64,000 nucleotides of DNA from Dipteronia dyeriana. Lineage: Eukaryota > Streptophyta > Magnoliopsida > Sapindales > Sapindaceae. Of the stretch, positions 1 through 10,831 are shown piece by piece. The stretch spans positions 44,892,203 to 44,956,202 of the forward strand of contig CM065297.1 in NCBI GenBank assembly GCA_032871835.1. The letters are read 5' to 3'. The translations under genes were made by a program, and so were the position numbers. The notes below the pieces were generated by a model, which ran no database searches, was not told where the DNA came from, and worked only from the letters and a program-made list of their open reading frames with translations. Numbering within the stretch: position 1 is the first letter of the stretch; each line of letters opens with the position of its first letter.

Positions 1-2449
1 AGTTTAGGTGGAAAGAGATACATTTTTATGTGTGTAGATGACTTCTCTAGGTACACTTAGACTTATTTTCTTAGAGAAAAATCTGAAACCTTTGACAAGT
101 TTAAAATGCTTTGTTCCAAAATTCAAAATGAAATGAACTCCAAGATTAAAAACATTAAAAGGATTAGGAGTGACCATGGGAAGGAATTTGAGAATGCTTA
201 TTTTGAAAACTATTGCAATAGTCTAGGCATCTCTCATGAGTTTTCGGCTCCTAGGACACCTCAACAAAATGGAGTTATTGAGAGGAAAAATAGGGTTCTT
301 CAAGAAATGGCCCCGTGTGATGTTGCTTAGCAACAAAGTCCTAAGGAATCTTTGGGCCGAAGCCGTCAATACGGCTTGCTACATAGGAAATAGAGTCTTT
401 CTAAGGCCCCATACTAGGCAAACCTCCTATGAGTTATGGAAAGGTAGAAATCCAAATGTTAGCTATTTCCACTCATTTGGAAGCAAATGCTACATTTTGA
501 ATGACCGTGATCAACTTGGCAAATTTGATGCTAAGAGTGATGAGGGTATTTTCATTGGCTATGCCTTGAATAGTAGAGCCTATAGAGTTTTCAATCTAAA
601 AACTAGGACCGTAATGGAATCATCTAATGTTGTCATTAATGATACTAGGCTCAAGCCTAATGACCATGAGGAGGAGGTAGATATAGTTGAGGACTCCCAT
701 TTGGAGAAGGTTGTTGATATTTCTAATGTTGAAAAGACTAATCTTAATGATGACATACCACAACATATTGATAGGATTCCTCACTTGGACTCAAAAGAAC
801 CTGTTCCATGGGTTAAGAAACTCCATGACAATTATGACATCATTAGAGAGGTTAATAAGGGTGTTAGGACTAGGCGTCAAATGGCTAATGTAATTAGCTA
901 CACTTGCTACACCTCTCAAATAGAACCCAAGAAGGTTGATGAAGCCTTAAAGGATGAATTTTGGGTTCTTGCTATGCAAGAAGAGCTTAACCAATTTGAA
1001 AGGAATGAGGTTTGGACTCTAGTTCCTAGGCCCAAGAACACCAATGTGATAGGCACCAAGTTGGTATATAGGAACAAATCCGATGAGGATGGCAACATTG
1101 TGCGAAACAAGGCTAGGCTTGTAGCACAAGGGTACTCTCAAATTGAGGGTATTGACTTTGAGGAGACATTTTCTCCCGTTGCTAGGATTGAGTCCATTAG
1201 GCTTCTTTTATCCATCTCTTGTTTGTACAAGTTCAAATTATACCAAATGGATGTTAAGAGTGCCTTCCTCAATGGTTTCTTGCAAGAGGAAGTGTTTGTT
1301 AAGCAACCCAAAGGGTTTGTGGATCCTCACCACCCTAATCATGTCTATAATCTCAAGAAAGCTTTATATGGGTTGAAACAAGCACCAAGGGTTTGGTATA
1401 AGCGCCTCACTCAATTTCTTATAGACAATGGCTACACTAGGGGTAGTGTTGACAAGGCTTTATTCATCAAGAAAGACAAAGATGAGCTCTTTATAGCTCA
1501 AATCTATGTTGATGATATAGTTTTTGGCTCCATACATAACACCAAAGTCCAACAATTTGTTGATGTCATGTCTCATGAGTTTGAAATGAGTCTTGTTGGT
1601 GAGCTAAGTTACTTTCTAAGTTTACAAATTAAGCAAATGGATGATGGGATTTTCATATCCCAAGCTAAGTATGCCAAAAACCTAGTGAAGAAATTTGGCT
1701 TTAAAAGTGCCAAACATTGTGATACACCCATGAGTACCACTTTGAAGCTAAGCAAGGATGCTAGTGGTAAAAGTGTGGACCAAACTTTATATCGTGGCGT
1801 GATTGGTAGCTTGCTCTATTTGACCGCAAGTAGACCCGATATCTCTTTTAGTGTGGGTGTGTGTGCTAGATACCAATCGGATCCTAAAGAGTCCCATCTC
1901 TTTTCCGTTAAGAGAATCATTCGTTATGTGAATGGGACATCTAACTATGGAATTTGGTACTCTTTTGACACTAATGCTTGTCTTGTAGGCTTTAGTGATG
2001 CAGATTGGGCAGGAAATTGTGTTGATAGGAAAAGTACATCGGGCGGTTGCTTTTTCCTTGGGAACAACCTTGTCTCTTGGTTTTGTAAGAAGCAAAATTC
2101 CATTTCCTTGTCCACGGCTGAGGCCGAATACATAGCTGACGGGAATAGATACACACAACTCCTTTGGATGAAGCAAATGCTAGTCGACTATGGATTTAAT
2201 CAAGGTACTCTTACTCTCTTTTGTGATAACATGAGTGCAATTAATATTTCCAAGAATCCGGTTCAACATTCTAGAACTAAGCATACTAACATCCGTCATC
2301 ATTTCATTAGAGAACTAGTTGAAAGCAAATGCATAGCACTTGAGCATGTAGGTACTAATGATCAACTAGCGGATCTATTTACTAAACCCTTATATGCTAC
2401 TCGATTCAAAACTCTTAGTAGATATATTGGGATTTGTTTAATGGAGTGA
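1..2449 (+). pseudogene. Sirevirus A pol, C-terminal part: integrase end, RT, RNase H
   Basis: End of a copia polyprotein. Positions 1..310 encode the integrase core, with the second catalytic Asp in the motif SDHGKEF and the Glu in the motif following QQNGV. An in-frame TAG lies at 58..60 where Sirevirus B has TGG. A fourth C near 308 shifts the frame, since B has three. From there to the TGA at 2447..2449 the frame is open for more than 700 codons. It covers the integrase C-terminal region, the RT with its YVDD active site (about 1505..1516), and a copia RNase H with SDADWAG, STAEAEY and LFCDN motifs. The open frame nominally begins at 236, but residues before the shift are out of frame. 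RT and RNase H look structurally complete; the gene as a whole is broken. Confidence 0.9.
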
Positions 2450-2591
2450 TGAGTTGTGGTCTTTGACCCCAAAAGGGGAACTTAAGCAAAGAGAGCTATT
2501 GTATACTTGTTGCATCCAATTTTTTTGAAAATGTTTATGCTCATTTATTGATTGCTTGAGTAGCTTGGTTGCACTTATAATATAGTATATT

Positions 2592-2596
2592 GTATT
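2592..2596. repeat. Target site duplication (GTATT), left
   Basis: Five bases GTATT directly before the TG of the gypsy LTR; the same five follow the CA end at 9765..9769. A 5-bp duplication is the expected integrase footprint. Removing the element and one duplicate restores continuity with the uninterrupted Sirevirus B 3' UTR near 22,770. Confidence 0.92.
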
Positions 2597-3587
2597 TGAT
2601 GGAAATCGTTAACTTAGCAATCATACACCCCAATAGCTAAAGAGCTATGATACATATGGAATGCAATTTAACACCCTCCAACTAATTGAAACAAACTCAA
2701 TCGTTCAAGATTGAAGTAAGAGAAACTATTCTAATCACTTTATCAATGGAATGATGATAAAAGCTAATTAGAACAGCACTTTGATTTCCCCATAACGCCA
2801 CAAACTATGAAGTTTGATAGGTTTGAAGGCAAAACAAAGATTTTGAGGTTGTTGAACGCCACAAGCTGAATAAGCTTGATAAGTTCCAAAGTTCATGCAA
2901 GAACTTAAAAACAAAACACTCACAAAGTGCTCAAATAAGTTTATATTACTCAAATCTCTGCCTTACATAGAAAAAGCAGCCTTGTTTATATAGAACAAAG
3001 GCCAAGGACAATACAACACAAATAAAACTGCCCATTAAATGTGTAACCTCCCACTAAATGACATTTAGACCATGAATAATGGCCATAAAGTATTCAGCCT
3101 TTGTAACTCCTTATTCCTAATCAAAGAACACATGAACTCACCCAACACAAAAACCAAAACTATTCATAAAATAAGCCTACAAAACCCAACACAATTAAAC
3201 CCAAACTAATAAGAAAATAATCTCACAAAACCCAACATAATTAAACCCAAACTAATTATAAAATAGGCCCACAAAACCCAACATGGTCGAATGGCCTTTT
3301 ATTCTTCAAGATAGGCTAGAATAATTCATTCTAACAAGGCTGGACTCTTGTCTTCAGGATTTGGACTTGTTTGAAACATGTTAACCATTTTATACTCTTC
3401 TTCCATCCTTAGAACCTTGACCGGATCTTGACTAGCTTGCTCCTTCCAAATGCTTCCCATTAAACAAGTTAAGGCTTCTTTCATCCTTTTAGCTTTAGCT
3501 CTTGTCATTGGTCCTCCATGAATGGTTAAAGGATCTGGATCTTTTCTAACCTTAGCCGAATTGTGATCAACTGGCTGGTCCTCATCA
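2597..3587 (-). repeat. 3' LTR of the gypsy element (copy 1)
   Basis: 991 bp, TG...CA, matching 8775..9764. A minus-strand TATA-like motif lies at about 2985..2994. The part nearest the PPT (3326..3587, minus strand) is open reading frame for about 87 codons and carries the C-terminal tail of pol, so U3 is partly protein-coding. Confidence 0.93.
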
Positions 3588-4959
3588 TTCCCCCTTTCCT
3601 CGAAAGGATTCGTCCTCGAATCAGCACCTCATCACCTACATCAAACAAATACAAATTAGAAACATTGAAAGTTGCATTAACATTGCCATACTCACTTGGT
3701 AGTTCCAGCTTGTATGCATTGTCATTGATTCTTTGAAGGACTCGAAATGTTCCATCCCCTATTGTCATAAGTTTAGACTTTCGTTTGCTAGGAAATCTTT
3801 CCTTCCTCAAGTGTACCCAGACCCAATCACCAGGTTCAAATACTACTTGCTTTCGGCCTTTGTTATGTTGCTTCTCATATTGTAGAGTTTTCTTTTCAAT
3901 TTGTGTGCGCACCTTTTCATGCAAGGCTTTGACAAAATCAGCTTTTTGCTTACCATCCAAATTAGCTCTTTCCAAAGGTAAAGGTAGTAAATCCATAGGA
4001 GATAATGGATTGAACCCGTACATAACTTCAAATGGTGAATGGTTTGTTGTAGCATGCACACTTCGATTATAAGCAAACTCCACATGTGGCAAGTATTCCT
4101 CCCAATTCTTCAAATTCCTTTGAATTATGGCCCTCAAAAGCATTGATAAAGTTCTGTTTACCACCTCTGTTTGTCCATCTATTTGTGGATGACAAGTGGT
4201 TGAATACAGCAGCTTTGTACCCAACTTTCTCCAAAGCGTTTTCCAAAAGTGGTTAAGGAACTTCACATCTCTATCACTCACAATTGTCCTTGGAATTCCG
4301 TGTAACCTCACAATTTCTCTGAAGAACAGCTCCGCAACAAAAGTCGCATCATCTGTTTTGTAGCAAGGAATGAAATGTGCCATCTTGCTGAACCTATCAA
4401 CAACAACAAAAATAGAATCTCTCCCCCCTTTTGACCTAGGTAATCCCAAGACAAAGTCCATTGATATATCAACCCAAGGCTCACTAGGTATAGGAAGAGG
4501 AGTATACAGCCCATGAGGCATTACTTTAGATTTAGCTCGTTTGCAATTAATGCATCTCTCACATATTCTCTCAACGTCTCTTTTCATGTGTGGCCAAAAG
4601 AAATGATCATTTGACACACCCAAAGTCTTTTTAACTCCAAAATGCCCCATTAACCCGCCACTATGTGCCTCTCTCACAAGCAATTCTCTCATTGAACATC
4701 TAGGAACACACAGCTTGTTTTCTTTGAAAAGAAAACCATCATGCCTAAAGAACTTGTCAAAACCCCCTTGCTCACATGCCCCATAAACATTAGCAAAATC
4801 AAAGTCAGAATTGTATAAGTCTTTAATGTACTCAAAACCCAATAATTTTGCATCAAGCTTAGAAATTAGAGCATACCTTCTAGAAAGAGCATCGGCAACC
4901 ACATTCTCCTTACCTTGTTTGTACTTGATGATGTATGGAAAGGATTCAATAAACTCCAC
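3526..4959 (-). pseudogene. Gypsy pol: RNase H end and integrase (477 codons open)
   Basis: Integrase of the minus-strand gypsy element. Residues 1..30 are the tail of RNase H (ADALSRR motif). The zinc-binding HHCC motif is His99, His106, Cys136, Cys139. The catalytic triad is Asp168, Asp229 and Glu265, with the canonical 35-residue spacing between the last two. Residues 370..445 form the C-terminal domain, including an FRVL and a NATFNVSNL segment. Near 3620..3628 a one-base shift moves the frame off the natural tail, which continues in another frame through the PPT and into the LTR to 3326. The first Met is only the first in-frame ATG after upstream breaks at about 4960..5070 and is not a true start. 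Confidence 0.93.
3588..3602 (-). promoter_or_regulatory. Polypurine tract of the gypsy element
   Basis: Read on the minus strand this is a purine run (GAGGAAAGGGGGAA) ending exactly at the 3' LTR, the position where plus-strand DNA synthesis is primed. The run is also part of the pol coding sequence. Confidence 0.88.
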
Positions 4960-5070
4960 CCATTTTGCATGCCTACGACTTAGCTTTCCTTATCCTTTGA
5001 GATATTTCAAGGACTCATGATCGGTGTGTATAATGAATTCCTTGTACCAAAGATAGTGCTGCCATGTCTC

Positions 5071-6420
5071 TTACACTCTCACCAAGGCATAAAACTCCTT
5101 ATCATACGTCGGGTAGTTAAGACTTGTTCCACTTAGCTTCTCACTAAAGAATGCAATGGGTTTGCCCTCTTTCATTAAGACTCCTCCAATACCTATTCCA
5201 CTTGCATCACACTCAATCTCAAAAGTTTTAGCAAAGTTAGGCAAAGCAAGCAAAGGTGCTGAACTAAGTTTGTGTTTAAGCAAGTTAAAAGCATCATCTT
5301 GTTCTTTACCCCACCTAAATCCCACATTCTTTTTTATGCATTCAGTTAATGGTGCAGCAATGGTAGAAAAATCCTTAATGAATCTCCTATAAAAGCTAGC
5401 AAGACCATGAAAACTCCTTACATTACTAACACAAGTGGGTTTCGGCCACTCCCTAATTACTTTCACTTTTTCTTGATCAACATGTATTCCTTTATCATTA
5501 ACAACATAACCAAGAAAAGTAAGTTCATTAGTGCAAAAAATGCATTTCTTTAGATTAGCATATAACTTTTCTTTCCTAAGCACATCAAAAACAGCCTTTA
5601 AATGTGTTACATGCTCGTCTAAATTTTTGCTATACACAAGTATATCATCAAAATAAACTACTACAAAATTTCCAATGTAAGCACGCAAAACATGGTTCAT
5701 CAATCTCATAAAAGTACTAGGTGCGTTAGTTAGGTCAAAAGGCATTACTAACCATTCATATAGACCATGTTTAGTTTTGAAAGCGGTTTTCCATTCATCA
5801 CCCTCATGCATTCTTATTTGATGATATCCAGATTTCAAATCAATCTTTGAAAACACACAAGAACCATGCAATTCATCCAACATATCATCTAACCTAGGGA
5901 TAGGACGTCTATACTTTACCATGATTTTGTTGATGGCTCGACAATCAACACACATTCTCCAAGAACCATCCTTTTTAGGTACCAACAAAACAGGAACCGC
6001 ACAAGGACTCATGCTTTCACGTACATATCCCTTTTCCATAATCTCACTTACTTGCTTTTGGATTTCCTTGGTCTCTTCGGGGTTGCATCTATATGCTGGC
6101 CTATTTGGTATGCTTGCACCCGGAATGAAATCAATTTGATGTTCGATTCCTCTAATTGGTGGCAAACCAATAGGAACATCTTCAGGAAAGAGATCCTCAT
6201 TTTTCAGCAAAATACCAACAATAACACTAGGCAAACTCTTGTTAATTTCATTAGAAACAATTAAAACATCCTTGTACATAAGTACAAGTAAAGGCTGCCT
6301 CATGGTTAATGCTTTCTCCACATCACACATTTTTGCATAAACACTCATTTTTCTTTCACTCAAGCCTTCCTTGTTTTCTCTCCCCTTGTGTTTCCCATTG
6401 CTCTCATTTTTACCACTCAA
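5071..6420 (-). pseudogene. Gypsy pol: reverse transcriptase and RNase H (449 codons open)
   Basis: The middle of the gypsy polyprotein. In the open segment RT shows [14 protein letters not shown] around 147..160, [12 protein letters not shown] at 191..202 and the YFDD active site at 256..259. RNase H begins near residue 400 with catalytic Asp in ECDASG (about 405) and Glu in YDKEFYALV (about 442). The segment ends at a TAA at 5068..5070, and further breaks follow up to 4960, which splits RNase H from integrase. Upstream, 6421..6604 is out-of-frame linker between protease and RT; related coding sequence is recognisable in it but the frame is broken. Confidence 0.93.
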
Positions 6421-6604
6421 CTCACCTTTTTTTTCTCTTTTTCTTGCTCCCTTCCCAAAGTTTCAGCTAATGAAGATTCAAGCTCTTCATATTGCTATTT
6501 TATACGCATTTAGTCTTCAAAAATTGTCTTTGGAGGCAAAGGTCCAAGTTGGTATTTTTGTCCCTCCATGATCAAAGAATAACGGTTCTTAAACCCATCA
6601 TGCA

Positions 6605-8128
6605 TTACCCTTCGATCATATTGCCATGGTCTCCCCAATAACATGTGACCAGCATACATAGGTACCACATCACACCAAAATCATCCTTATATCTACCAAT
6701 TGAAAAAGAAATTAACACTTGCCGATTTACCTTCACAACACCACTATCATTCAACCATTGTAACTTGTATGGTTTTGGATGTTTAATAGTAGGTAATTTC
6801 AGTTTCTCCACAAGCAAGGTACTTGCCACATTTGTACAACTTCCACTATCCACAATCACATTACACAACTTGTTAGCAATCAAACAATGAGTATGAAACA
6901 AATTTTCACGTTGCTCACCATGTTCATTAATTTTACTTTGCAAACTAAGTGTGCGTTGTACAACCAAATTTTCTCCACTAGCATACTCTACATCACTAGT
7001 ATCTTCTAAATGTGGCATGTCATCTTCATCCTCTATCTGACTTTCTGATTCAACTGTCCCATCCCTCATGATCATTACCCTTTTATTAGGACATTCACGT
7101 GCCACATGACCATGTCCAAGGCACTTAAAACACTTAATGACTCTAGTTTGATTAGGTTGATTCTCACCTCTACCCTTGCTACCTATTTCATTTTTGCTTT
7201 TAGTTTCATCAATTTTAGGCTTAACAATGGGTTTATCATCTTTTTTACCCCAATTCGGTTTCCAAGAAGAAGAAGAATCTGAATAAGGTTTTGAATCATA
7301 CCTGATGCCTTTTCTTTTGAGTTGCCTTTCAATCTTCATTGCCACACCCACCATGTCCTCAATCTCCACATAATGTTGTAACTCCACAAGATCAATAATG
7401 TTTTTGTTTAACCCACTCAAAAACCGAGCCATGGTGGCCTCACGGTCCTCCTCCACATTAGCCCTTATCATGGCGATCTCCATTTCTTTGTGATATTCTT
7501 CTACACTCATAGAACCTTGTGTCAAAGTTTGTAATCGTTGATGCAAATCCCTATAGTAATGGCTAGGGACAAATCTCCTCCTCATGATTTGTTTCATCTC
7601 TAACCAAGTCTCTACGGGTCTTTCACCATTTCTACGCCTGTCTTTACACAATTGATCCCACCAAACAATAGCATAATCATAAAATTCAACAGCAGCTAGT
7701 TTTACCTTTTTCTCTTCGGAGTAATTATGACATTCAAATATTAGCTCCACTTTTCGTTCCCATTCCAAATAGGCATCCGGATTGTTCTTCCCTTGAAAAT
7801 GAGGAATTTTCATTTTGATGCTGCCAATGTTTCGGTCCACACCATCAAAACGTCCTCTTCTAGCTTGTCTTTTAGGATTAACGTCTAGACCAATGATGGT
7901 AGCTTGGCCATCATCCGTGTCTTTTCCACCATCATATACATCATTGTCAAAGGCTGGTTGTCTTCCTCATCGTGGTTCACTTTGCAATCTGGTAATTGCT
8001 TCATCATGTCTTTCTAGACGATCTCCTACATCTCCCATCACTTTGAACATACGTTCAAATTGTTGCTGCATTGGTTGAATCACTTGATCATTTGAGGAAG
8101 AACTCACTTCTTTATCTTTGTTAGACAT
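6605..8128 (-). pseudogene. Gypsy gag and protease
   Basis: The minus-strand frame starts at an ATG at 8128 and is in frame with the long open segment 6605..7840. A TGA at 7967..7969 (codon 54), in a CGA-TGA context, breaks it. The open segment (411 codons) contains a Retrotrans_gag-type capsid region (about residues 20..175), a zinc knuckle CX2CX4HX4C at 237..250 (CFKC...C) and an aspartic protease motif DSG at 331..333. After about residue 390 the frame slips: the downstream sequence continues the protease-RT linker in another frame. Gag packages the RNA and protease matures the polyprotein. Confidence 0.9.
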
Positions 8129-8771
8129 GTTTAAAACCTGAAAAAAAAAAAGTTAGAACAACCTCACAATCACTCCCTCATGTGTTTCTCTCAAAGAATT
8201 GATTCACACCACTCGTGTTTCACACAATTATTTGACTTTTCTCGAAACTAATCTCACCACTCTTGCCTTTTACCTCTCTTGTTTTGTTCTTTGGGTTCTT
8301 AGATTAACTAAGGTCCTTTTTAACAAACAATTCAGATTATGGAAAATTCAACGGAGTGAAATTGGGTAGGTCTAAAAAAACAAACAAAAGGTAGGCCACT
8401 TAAAGTAAACAAAGATTAGAACTGAAATATCAATTTCTCTCCCAAATAGAATTCTGTTTGTTTTGGTTAAGAAGACAATATTTAAATATTTCCCAAACCG
8501 AAACAAGAACGATATGAACAAAGAAAGATTTTTGGAATTTTGTAAGAATTCCTTGAATCCGCAATACTTTTTTTTTTTGTCTTTTTTTTCCGTTTTTTTT
8601 CTGCGGAAAACAAAGAAGAATGATAATAACCTCAAGAAGCACAACAATTAAGATGAATAATAGATACGGTGCTATAAGATGAAGAAGAAAAGAAAGTGAG
8701 AAAAAAAAAACTAAAAGAACAACAAATAAATGGATATGCAAACCTCAAACTTGAGCCAAGCTCTGATACCA
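8129..8771 (-). promoter_or_regulatory. Gypsy 5' untranslated leader and PBS
   Basis: The leader between PBS and gag contains several A/T homopolymers (T runs at 8568..8578 and 8582..8589). At 8756..8771 the minus strand reads TGGTATCAGAGCTTGG, complementary to the 3' end of plant initiator-methionine tRNA. It lies three bases from the LTR. Apparent small ORFs here are low-complexity and unconvincing. Confidence 0.85.
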
Positions 8772-8774
8772 AAA

Positions 8775-9764
8775 TGATGGAAATCATTAACTTAGCAACA
8801 TACACCCCAATAGCTAAAGAGCTATGATACATATGGAATGCAATTTAACACCCTCCAACTAATTGAAACAAACCCAATCATTCAAGATTGAAGTAAGAGA
8901 AACTATTCTAATCACTTTATCAATGGAATGATGATAAAAGCTAATTAGAACAACACTTTGATTTCCCCATAACGCCACAAACTATGAAGTTTGATAAGTT
9001 TAAAGGCAAAACAAAGATTTTGAGGTTGTTGAACGCCACAAGCTGAATAAGCTTGATAAGTTCCAAAGTTCATGCAAGAACTTAAAAACAAAACACTCAC
9101 AAAGTGCTCAAATAAGTTTATATTACTCAAATCTCTGCCTTACATAGAAAAAGCAGCCTTGTTTATATAGAACAAAGGCCAAGGACAATACAACACAAAT
9201 AAAACTGCCCATTAAATGTGTAACCTCCCACTAAATGACATTTAGACCATGAATAATGGCCATAAAGTATTCAGCCTTTGTAACTCCATATTCCTAATCA
9301 AAGAACACATGAACTCACCCAACACAAAAACCAAAACTATTCATAAAATAAGCCCACAAAACCCAACACAATTAAACCCAAACTAATAAGAAAATAAGCT
9401 CACAAAACCCAACATAATTAAACCCAAACTAATTATAAAATAGGCCCACAAAACCCAACATGGTCGAATGGCCTTTTATTCTTCAAGATAGGCTAGAATA
9501 CTTCATTCTAACAAGGCTGAACTCTTGTCTTCAGGATTTGGACTTGTTTGAAACATGTTAACCATTTTATACTCTTCTTCCATCCTTAGAACCTTGACCA
9601 AATCTTGACTAGCTTGCTCCTTCCAAATGCTTCCCATTAAACAAGTTAAGGCTTCTTTCATCCTTTTAGCTTTAGCTCTTGTCATTGGTCCTCCATGAAT
9701 GGTTAAAGGATCTGGATCTTTTCTAACCTTAGCCGAATTGTGATCAACTGGCTGGTCCTCATCA
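8775..9764 (-). repeat. 5' LTR of the gypsy element (copy 1)
   Basis: 990 bp, TG...CA; this is the promoter-bearing LTR for minus-strand transcription. A TATA-like motif (CTATATAAAC on the minus strand) lies at about 9161..9170. It carries the same pol-tail open frame (from 9503) as the 3' LTR, with two amino-acid differences. Confidence 0.93.
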
Positions 9765-9769
9765 GTATT
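9765..9769. repeat. Target site duplication (GTATT), right
   Basis: Matches 2592..2596. Sirevirus A 3' UTR sequence resumes immediately after it. Confidence 0.92.
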
Positions 9770-10831
9770 TTCTTCAATAAGTGTCCATGTCATATTTATG
9801 TTCAGACATGCATTTTTGGATTAGGAGATCTACATAGTAAGTACATATTCAATGACCTTTAATTATCTCCATGACATGATGATTCTTTAATGACATGCTA
9901 ATGAAATATTATAAAGCATGAATTGATGATTGCAATTGTTGAATGCAAAATATTGTGTGAAAAAACTAGTGAGACTAAAATGTTTCATCAATGTCTCTCT
10001 TTCTTTATTAGTTGAACATGGCTACTATCATACGGGTATCCTACCCGGAAAAATCAAATAGGGTGCAAAGTTGCTCATGCCACGTTTAGCTTATAAAGTT
10101 GGATATAGTGCCATTAAAATTTGATATCTATAAAAACTCTATATCCTTGCTTCTCTCATGACAAATGGTGAAATTGGTTTGAATTATATTGGAAACCTTT
10201 GTCATTTGCTTTGCCAAATACCATTATTTTTGGTCTTGAATGCAACATGTCTTGTATGCAAAGCATTTTTGATTCACACATTTTCTTCAAATAAATCTCC
10301 TTGTTTCTCTCCTATTAATAGAGTTGCATAAATGTGGCTTATATAATTATGCAATTGTCTTGTATGCTCCATTCTTTCTTTGCCTTGAGTGACCCGGTTG
10401 AGGACTTTTCCTTTGCCTATATCATGACAAAAAGGGGAGTAGCATTGACCTAGCATTGTGGTGTTAGGGGAGTAGCATATGGTAGCATGTGTTGGCTTTA
10501 TGGGGAGTAGTACTTGTTCTTTGAGAGATTACATTTAGGGGGAGTAACCCTTTGAGGGGGAGCATTGCATGATGAGGTGCATTACTCATATTCTTATATG
10601 CAACTGCTTTTGTTTTCTATCCACTTGATCATCTCACATGCACTTGGTTTGGAAAGTTTACTTGTTGTTTGTTTTGTGTGTAGGGTTGATGATTCTACAA
10701 GAGATTGAAGATTTGAAGTTTTTTTTATGTATATCTCTTTGTAATGTAGAATTTTTTCCCGGTCTTATTTTTTGTTTTGTGAGGATCAATGTGAGTGGTG
10801 GTTTTGTCATGAAATAGCCAAATGGGGAGAT
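9770..10831 (+). other. Sirevirus A 3' UTR with repeated polypurine motifs
   Basis: Non-coding continuation of the Sirevirus A 3' UTR, aligning with 22790..23860 of Sirevirus B. Between 10428 and 10566 the motif GGGGAGTA or a close variant occurs about five times. The PPT proper (AAATGGGGAGAT) is at 10820..10831, against the 3' LTR. Multiple PPT-like motifs are a known Sirevirus feature. No envelope-like reading frame is visible. Confidence 0.75.

Larger units (their letters stand above)
2597..9764 (-). mobile_element. Ty3/gypsy LTR retrotransposon, complete but disabled, copy 1
   Basis: A 7,168-bp element on the minus strand with all structural landmarks. The 5' LTR is 8775..9764, the PBS 8756..8771, gag-protease 6605..8128, RT-RNase H 5071..6420, integrase 3526..4959, the PPT 3588..3602 and the 3' LTR 2597..3587. 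The LTRs begin TG and end CA. The order protease, RT, RNase H, integrase places it in Ty3/gypsy. The two LTRs differ by about 13 substitutions and one indel (about 1.3%), so it is a fairly recent insertion. Stops and frameshifts in gag, between gag and RT, between RNase H and integrase, and near the pol end make it non-autonomous. There is no clear chromodomain; the pol tail resembles the extension of some chromoviruses, and this lineage assignment is tentative. Confidence 0.93.

Noticed and set aside
1787..2176. 129-codon minus-strand ORF opposite the Sirevirus RNase H, recurring in both Sirevirus copies
   Set aside because: It is a shadow frame of the well-supported RNase H coding strand, has no recognisable domain, and tracks the sense strand.
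2768..2953. 61-codon minus-strand ORF repeated in all gypsy LTRs
   Set aside because: It lies just downstream of the LTR TATA-like motif in R/U5 and is shared only because the LTRs are copies. No coding signature is present.
3526..8128. Possible endogenous pararetrovirus (RT with YFDD)
   Set aside because: Integrase with HHCC and D,D35E, flanking LTRs and a target duplication show an LTR retrotransposon. No movement protein or coat signature is present.
8372..8832. Overlapping ORFs of 60 to 134 codons in the gypsy leader, both strands
   Set aside because: They arise from A/T homopolymers, have low-complexity Phe/Lys/Leu content, and change length between repeat copies because of one-base run differences.
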